Source: Microcystis elabens FACHB-917 (GTDB lineage: Bacteria > Cyanobacteriota > Cyanobacteriia > PCC-6307 > Cyanobiaceae). From it: a DNA stretch of 64,000 nt. Position numbers and translations under genes: made by a program. Under the pieces are notes generated by a model. The model was not told the DNA's origin. It saw only the letters and a list, made by a program, of their open reading frames with translations, and ran no database searches. Positions 59,301-64,000 of the stretch are shown here, piece by piece. Every line of letters starts with the position of its first letter. Position 1 is the stretch's first letter. The DNA is taken from positions 124,001 to 188,000 of the forward strand of contig NZ_JACJSZ010000003.1 in NCBI RefSeq assembly GCF_014698445.1, written 5' to 3'.

Positions 59301-60953
59301 TCAGGCCGGCGCTACAGACGGATCACTCGTGGGCAGCGGCCCGTCCCCGGCTTGCACCGCACCAAGCGCTTCACGGCGATGCCGCAGGAGCGTGTCACGC
59401 GGCAGCGGCCCCTCCAGGTGATCCCAGGGGAGCACGCGCCGGCCCTCCCAGCCGGCATGGATGACGTCGTCCCAGGCAGGGGGGCCTGGAAGGTCTCCAG
59501 CGAGGCCGGCCAGATCCACCGTCTGATCACCCGCCAGCACGGCCCGATAGGCCTGTTTCCAGCCACCCAGGCTCTCGTGGCGGCCGCGGACGGCGGCGAT
59601 CACGGGCGCCAGACGGCGGTCACTGCGGGACAGCAGCGCCTGGATCACGCTCCAGCCGTAGCTCTCGGGACGCAGCTCGATGCCCTTCGGTTTGAGGCGC
59701 TTCGCCAGAAGCTTCAGCCGCTTCTCCGCCTCCGGCCGCACCCCCTCCCACTGGAAAGGCGTGTGCGCCTTGGGAACGAAGGTGCTCACCCCCAGGGATA
59801 GGCGCAGGCCCGGCGTGGCCTTCTTGAGAGCCAGCAGCAGCTCCGCGGTGACCTCGACATCGGCCTCCTCCTCGCTGGGCAGGCCGACCATGCCATACAG
59901 CTTCAGGCCGGTGAGACCACCTTCCCGCGCAAAGCGGGCAGCGGCGTAGATCTCCTCGGTGGCGAGTTTCTTGTTCACCAGCTCGCGCATGCGGTCGCTG
60001 CCGCTCTCGATCGCGATCGTGAGCGAGCGGCTGCCGCGTTTCGCCAGGATGCGGCCGAGCTCCGGCGTCACGGTGGCGGCCCGCACCGAGCTGACGCTGA
60101 GGCGCAAGTCCTCGAACCGGTCCTGATCGAGCCAGCTGAGCAGGTCGGCGAACTGGGGGTGCTGGGTGACCGAGGCCCCCAGCAGGCCCAGGCGCCGTGT
60201 CACCGCCAGGCCCGTTTCCACCGCCGGGATCAGCCCGTCGTCGAGGGAGGCGGTGCGGAAGGGCAGGGTTAGGTAGCTGGCCAGGCAGAAGCGGCACAGC
60301 TCCGGGCAGCTGCGGGCCACCTCTACCATATGGATCGAGGGCCAGGCCGCCTCCGGCGTGATCACCGCCGAGTGGCTGAGGGTGTTGCCGCGCCAGGTCT
60401 GCTTGGCGATGGTGGCGGGCACCGCGGCGGCGGGCTCCATCCCGAGCAGGGTCCCATCGCTGTCGTAGCGGGGGACATACAGCCCAGGCACGTAGACCCC
60501 CGGAACCATGGCCAGCTGCCGCAGGCGCTCGGCGCGGGGCAGGGGACGGGCCGCCTGGAGCGCGTCGATGAAGGCGGGCAGCAGCAGCTCGCCGTCGCCC
60601 AGCAGCACCACGTCGAAGAAGGGGGCCAGGGGCTCGGGGTTGGCGGTGAGCACTGGGCCGCCGCCGAACACGATCGGATCACTCTCCTGGCGCTGGTGAC
60701 TCCACAGGGGGATGCCCTGGCGCTCCAGCAGGTCGAGCAGCACCGGTCCGTCCAGCTCCCAGCTGAGCGAGAGGCCGAACAGGTCGCACTGGCGGTGCGG
60801 CGGGTCCCCCTGGTCGGTGAACAGCCGGCGCACGTCAAGGTCGGCGCGGCGCGCCAGGGTGGCCCACACCACCTGGTACCCCAGGCTGGTGATCCCCACG
60901 CTGTAGCTGCTCGGGAACGCCAGCACCGTGCGCAGGGCATCGGCGGCCGGCAT
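59301..60953 (-). CDS. B12-binding radical SAM protein
   Basis: 550 residues. N-terminal B12-binding-like Rossmann part (VLAFPSSYSVGITSLGYQVV, DPIVFGGGPVLTANPEPL), then the radical SAM domain with the cluster motif CPELCRFC (C-x3-C-x2-C) in VARSCPELCRFCLASY, GSDRMRELVNKKLATEEIYA and YGMVGLPSEEEADVEVT. It resembles the TIGR03960-like group. A C-terminal extension (GWKQAYRAVLAGDQTVDLAG) is variable. Substrate unknown. The upstream 120-nt gap to the divergent exchanger gene holds no other feature. Confidence 0.9.
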   Translation of the reverse strand: MPAADALRTVLAFPSSYSVGITSLGYQVVWATLARRADLDVRRLFTDQGDPPHRQCDLFGLSLSWELDGPVLLDLLERQGIPLWSHQRQESDPIVFGGGPVLTANPEPLAPFFDVVLLGDGELLLPAFIDALQAARPLPRAERLRQLAMVPGVYVPGLYVPRYDSDGTLLGMEPAAAVPATIAKQTWRGNTLSHSAVITPEAAWPSIHMVEVARSCPELCRFCLASYLTLPFRTASLDDGLIPAVETGLAVTRRLGLLGASVTQHPQFADLLSWLDQDRFEDLRLSVSSVRAATVTPELGRILAKRGSRSLTIAIESGSDRMRELVNKKLATEEIYAAARFAREGGLTGLKLYGMVGLPSEEEADVEVTAELLLALKKATPGLRLSLGVSTFVPKAHTPFQWEGVRPEAEKRLKLLAKRLKPKGIELRPESYGWSVIQALLSRSDRRLAPVIAAVRGRHESLGGWKQAYRAVLAGDQTVDLAGLAGDLPGPPAWDDVIHAGWEGRRVLPWDHLEGPLPRDTLLRHRREALGAVQAGDGPLPTSDPSVAPA

Positions 60954-61074
60954 GGCGGGCCGGAACAGCAGCGTTTCCTGGTTCAGGGGGGTGGCGGGTG
61001 GCGAACAACAAGCGTGTCACCTCCTGTGACGCATTGGCGTCTCCCTAGAGTCGTTCGCTCCCTGAAGGCCCCCC

Positions 61075-62169
61075 ATGCCCACGCTGCCCAGCGTCGTCGA
61101 GATCATCCTCGGCATCCTGGTGCTGTTCGGCGGCGGCGAACTGTTTGTGGCGGGATCGGTCGCCCTGTCGCTGCTGCTCGGCATCCCCCAGCTGGTGATC
61201 GGCCTGACGGTGGTGTCCCTCGGCACCAGCGCCCCGGAACTGTTCGTGAGCCTGCTCTCCACCCTGCAGGGCGATGCCGACCTGGCCGTCAGCAACGTGG
61301 TGGGCAGCAACATCTTCAACATCCTCGTGGTGCTGGGCGCCAGTGCCGCCATCGTTCCCCTGCGCGTCAGGAGCCGGCTGGTCCGCCGCGACGTGCCCCT
61401 GCTGCTGGGCATCTCGATGGCCGTGTGGGGCATGGCCTCGGCGGGCCGGATCACCTGGCAGGCGGGGCTGGCGCTGCTGTTCGCCCTGGTGGCCAACGTC
61501 GTCTGGGAGATGCGCACCGCCTCCGAGGATCCCCCCGAGCCCGCGGAGGAGATCGAGGAGGGACGGGCCACGCCGCCTGTGGCCATCCTCAAGCTCGCCG
61601 CCGGCCTGGCCCTGCTGGTGTTCGGCTCCCAGCTGCTGGTGCGCGGGGCCACCACCGCCGCCGTGGCCCTGGGGGTGAGCCAGACGGTGATCGGCCTGAC
61701 GATCGTGGCCGCCGGCACATCGATGCCCGAGCTGGTCACCTCACTGGTGGCCGCCTACCGGGGGCGGGCCGACCTGGCCATCGGCAACGTGGTGGGCAGC
61801 AACCTGCTCAACCAGGTGGTGATCCTGGGGTTGTGCGCCGTGGTGTCCGGCGGCAAGGGGCTGGCGGTGGACCCGGTGATGATCAGCCGCGACCTGCCGA
61901 TCATGGTGGCCACCACCCTGGCCTGCCTGCCGATCTTCTGGACCAACGGCGTGATCACCCGCCTGGAGGGCTGGCTGCTGCTGGGTCTCTACGGGCTCTA
62001 CCTGGTGGAGCAGGTCCTGGCCGCCACCGCCGGCGGCGAAGTCATGGACAACGCCTATCGGTTCGTGGTGCTGGTGGCGGTGCTGCCCCTGCTGATGGTG
62101 TTCCTGGTCTGGCAGGTGCTGCGCTGGAGGCAGCAGCGCAAGCTCCTGGCCGTTCAGGGCGGCGAATAG
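61075..62169 (+). CDS. CaCA-family Na+/Ca2+ exchanger
   Basis: 364 residues, ten to eleven membrane helices in two inverted halves. Each half has its alpha-repeat: LVIGLTVVSLGTSAPELFVS and TVIGLTIVAAGTSMPELVTS, both with the cation-binding Glu in a GTS-x-PE motif. A charged cytoplasmic loop (ASEDPPEPAEEIEEGRATPP) separates them. It is a YrbG-type antiporter that exports Ca2+ in exchange for Na+ or H+. The C-terminal helix pair (VVLVAVLPLLMVFLVWQVL) is an extra. Confidence 0.92.
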   Translation: MPTLPSVVEIILGILVLFGGGELFVAGSVALSLLLGIPQLVIGLTVVSLGTSAPELFVSLLSTLQGDADLAVSNVVGSNIFNILVVLGASAAIVPLRVRSRLVRRDVPLLLGISMAVWGMASAGRITWQAGLALLFALVANVVWEMRTASEDPPEPAEEIEEGRATPPVAILKLAAGLALLVFGSQLLVRGATTAAVALGVSQTVIGLTIVAAGTSMPELVTSLVAAYRGRADLAIGNVVGSNLLNQVVILGLCAVVSGGKGLAVDPVMISRDLPIMVATTLACLPIFWTNGVITRLEGWLLLGLYGLYLVEQVLAATAGGEVMDNAYRFVVLVAVLPLLMVFLVWQVLRWRQQRKLLAVQGGE

Positions 62170-62239
62170 AAGGACGGCAGGCCTTGCTTTTGTGGTCGCG
62201 CCGATAGGCCCTTGCGGCCAGCGGCGGTAGCGTTTTGCC

Positions 62240-62659
62240 ATGGTCTCCGCCTCCGCACAGCCGTTCGTGCCGCCCGCGATTCCCTGGCGTGAGCCCCGGG
62301 GGCTGGCGGCGCTGCCGGATCTCGGCCCCGGCCTGGATCCGGGGGCCTGTGCCCTGGCCCTGGCGCGGCTCTGTGCTGACTCCGATGTGAGGGCGGTGCT
62401 GGTGTTCGGCTCGCGGGCCCGGGGCGAGGCACGCCCTGATTCGGACCTGGACCTGGCCGTGATCGTGGACTGCCCACAACTCCCCCCCGCCGAGAAGGCC
62501 TCCTGCTGGCAGCGCCTTCGAGCGGCCCTCGGGCCCCTCGGCGTCAGGGTGGACCTGGTGCTGGCCGGTGCCGACGACGCCGAACGGTTGAGTGGCTCCC
62601 GCTGGCACGTGTTCGGCGATGTGGCCCGCGAGGGGAAGGTGCTCTATGTCGCCGGCTGA
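62240..62659 (+). CDS. mntA: MNT nucleotidyltransferase antitoxin
   Basis: 139 residues. The minimal nucleotidyltransferase motif GS-x10-D-x-D is complete in LVFGSRARGEARPDSDLDLA, with the third acid in VRVDLVLA. MntA proteins inactivate the partner HEPN toxin by AMPylation. It overlaps the HEPN gene by 14 nt. The first 45 residues (QPFVPPAIPWREPRGLAALP) form a non-conserved leader, so a later start is possible. Confidence 0.85.
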   Translation: MVSASAQPFVPPAIPWREPRGLAALPDLGPGLDPGACALALARLCADSDVRAVLVFGSRARGEARPDSDLDLAVIVDCPQLPPAEKASCWQRLRAALGPLGVRVDLVLAGADDAERLSGSRWHVFGDVAREGKVLYVAG

Positions 62660-63017
62660 GGACGCAGCGCTGCTGTTGGCGATCGTGCGCCGCCATCTGC
62701 GTACGTTGCGGATCGGACTCGATCCTGGGTATCCGGAGGAGGACTGGGGCTTCACTGCCCAGCAGGTGGTGGAGAAGCTGCTCAAGGCCTGGATCGTTCT
62801 GAGCGATCGCCGACCACCGCGGGTGCACGATCTGAGCGACCTGGCTGCTGTGGCAGGTCAACCCCTGGAGCCCCGCCTGGCGGCGCTGCAGGAATTCGCC
62901 GTGGAGGCCCGCTACGAGGCAGGCCCCTTCCCGCTGCCGGCCGAGCGATCGGAGCTGCTGGGCTTGCTCGAGGTGGAGTTGGAACGCTGCGAGCGGGCCG
63001 TGGTGGGGTTGGGTTGA
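62646..63017 (+). CDS. hepT: HEPN-domain toxin (HepT-like)
   Basis: 123 residues, helical. The HEPN RNase motif is R-x4-H in DRRPPRVHDLSDL. The first helices (FTAQQVVEKLLKAWIVLSD) form the dimer side, as in MNT/HEPN toxins. Its start overlaps the nucleotidyltransferase gene, so the two are coupled. The pair lies about 500 bp before the second integrase copy. Confidence 0.85.
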   Translation: MSPAEDAALLLAIVRRHLRTLRIGLDPGYPEEDWGFTAQQVVEKLLKAWIVLSDRRPPRVHDLSDLAAVAGQPLEPRLAALQEFAVEARYEAGPFPLPAERSELLGLLEVELERCERAVVGLG

Positions 63018-63063
63018 TCGGCTAAGCCCGTGGGGGATGGGAGGACAGAGCCGCTTGCTGCGC

Positions 63064-63438
63064 TCAGTCCCTGTTGTTCTGCGCCGCGGCAACAAGTGAA
63101 GCGGCGAAGGCTGTGCCTGTGAATGGTTCATCCCGTCTCAGGCTGCGGGCCATTGGGGTGAGCTGGAAGACGGTGGAGGCAAAGATCCAGGGCAGGGTCA
63201 AGGCACCCTGGGCGTGACGATGCCCCTCCCAATCGATCAGACCGCGTCGCACCAAGTTCAGGAATAGGGCTCTCGTCTCACGCCGGCCAATCCCCAGCGA
63301 TTCCTGCACATGGCGGGGCGTCGCGCCGCCGTTCTCTACCAACACGATGACCTCGAGGTCGTCAAAGCTCAGGGTTTGGGAAAAGGGGCGTTCCATGGGT
63401 CGTCCGTGGCCATGCCGGGCTGCGGGTGTTTTCATCAT
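63064..63438 (-). CDS. Hypothetical protein, possible winged helix
   Basis: 124 residues. The middle (HVQESLGIGRRETRALFLNL, then VRRGLIDWEG) has the helix-turn-helix and basic strand of a winged-helix DNA-binding fold; the N-terminal part is acidic (LSFDDLEVIVLVENGGATP). A weak GGAG lies 6 nt before the ATG pair at 63438/63435. The last 30 residues (FTGTAFAASLVAAAQNNRD) are hydrophobic and small. Convergent with the HEPN gene. Not recognised as a named family. Confidence 0.55.
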   Translation of the reverse strand: MMKTPAARHGHGRPMERPFSQTLSFDDLEVIVLVENGGATPRHVQESLGIGRRETRALFLNLVRRGLIDWEGHRHAQGALTLPWIFASTVFQLTPMARSLRRDEPFTGTAFAASLVAAAQNNRD

Positions 63439-63526
63439 GACGCTCCGGGGCTGAAAGGAACAACATCCGCTTCACATGGGCATGGGAGTGGCGGGGAATC
63501 GTGGAAAGGTATTCAGCAGTCTATTG

Positions 63527-64000
63527 ATGCCGAGTCCCACACGCCCGCCCGGTCTGATCCAGCGCTACCGCGAGGAGCTGCAGGCGCGCCATTACGCCCG
63601 CCGCACCGTGAACACCTATGAGCAATGGCTGAGGCGGTTCCTGCGCTTCCACCAACGGCGCCATCCGCGAGAGATGGGCAGCGAGGAGGTGAATGCCTTT
63701 CTCACCCATCTGGCGGAGGAGGGTCAGGTCAGTGCCTCGACGCAGAACCAGGCGCTTTCGGCGCTGCTGTTTCTGTACCGCGAGCTGCTGGGGCGGGATC
63801 TGGGTCTGGTGGGGGTGGTGCGGGTACGCACGAAGAGACGGTTACCGATCGTGTTGAGCGAGGCGGAGGTGAGAGCCGTAAGACAGGAGCTGGAGGGCGA
63901 TCCAGCCCTGGTGGTGGGGTTGCTGTATGGGAGTGAGCTGCGACTGATGGAAGCGTTGCGTTGAAGAGTGCAGGATCTGGATGGCGAACGCTGGGAGCGT
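63527..64000 (+). pseudogene. Second integron integrase, damaged and cut by the window end
   Basis: From the ATG at 63527 the frame gives [20 protein letters not shown], close to the first intI along its whole visible length; the first 70 nt of the shared region differ by one base. In the catalytic Arg box it has [12 protein letters not shown], with Glu in place of Gly, and then an in-frame TGA at 63962-63964 where the intact copy continues RLRVKDLD; the sequence after the stop still reads RVQDLDGERWER in the same frame. So it is probably inactive. The rest lies beyond the window. Confidence 0.85.

Overview
The window reads as chromosomal DNA of a high-GC picocyanobacterium of the Cyanobium / freshwater-euryhaline Synechococcus type. 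The evidence is the cyanobacterial lipoprotein PsbQ (CyanoQ), a Tic20-type protein, DUF3134 and DUF1400 proteins, an AarF/UbiB kinase, a photosynthetic-lineage SDR, very GC-rich third codon positions, and the gene order thrC / dnaN / PRC-barrel / purL / purF typical of marine and freshwater picocyanobacteria. No rRNA, tRNA or CRISPR array was seen.

Layout. 1-3045: end of a TPR gene and a GyrA/ParC-type topoisomerase subunit. 3046-17870: an accessory island lying between the topoisomerase gene and purF, which are normally convergent neighbours in picocyanobacteria. It begins with a run of decayed genes (3068-5621). It then holds a lower-GC chromosomal integron (5744-14346): an integron integrase (intI), a candidate attI, and five attC-like recombination sites separating cassettes that carry an azoreductase with its HxlR regulator, two PEP-CTERM-like exported proteins, a TPR protein with a secreted protein, and a HEPN-domain protein. 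The cassettes lie on the 3' side of intI and mostly read in the same direction as intI, the opposite of the textbook arrangement. A Phd/PIN toxin-antitoxin pair, a GNAT acetyltransferase, a phytochelatin-synthase-like protease and a glycosyltransferase complete the island. 17875-23836: purF, purL, PRC-barrel protein and dnaN, all leftward. 23837-24200 has TTTTCC-type motifs and is a candidate replication origin. 24231-29927: thrC, DUF1400 protein, AarF kinase, recN.

30315-36053 is a mixed region: a VapBC pair with a dead toxin, a glycogen debranching enzyme, a glutamate decarboxylase pseudogene with two in-frame TGA codons and loss of the cofactor lysine, and a DUF1576/DUF4334 pair. 36091-55205 is mostly core: SDR, uvrA, TerB-like, LCP, purT, mraY, argG, rpsF, Tic20, aroE, dnaK, thiO-like, psbQ, purU, and an O-antigen ligase. 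55190-58768 encodes a large serralysin-like metalloprotease with RTX motifs and two almost identical 573-bp internal repeats. 59301-63438: B12-binding radical SAM protein, Na+/Ca2+ exchanger, MNT/HEPN toxin-antitoxin pair and a small wHTH-like protein. A second, damaged intI copy begins at 63527 on the opposite strand to the first.

Functional threads: purine synthesis is well represented (purF, purL, purT, plus purU, which can supply the formate PurT uses). The most unusual content is the integron, with two integrase copies about 49 kb apart in inverted orientation, each next to a toxin-antitoxin module.
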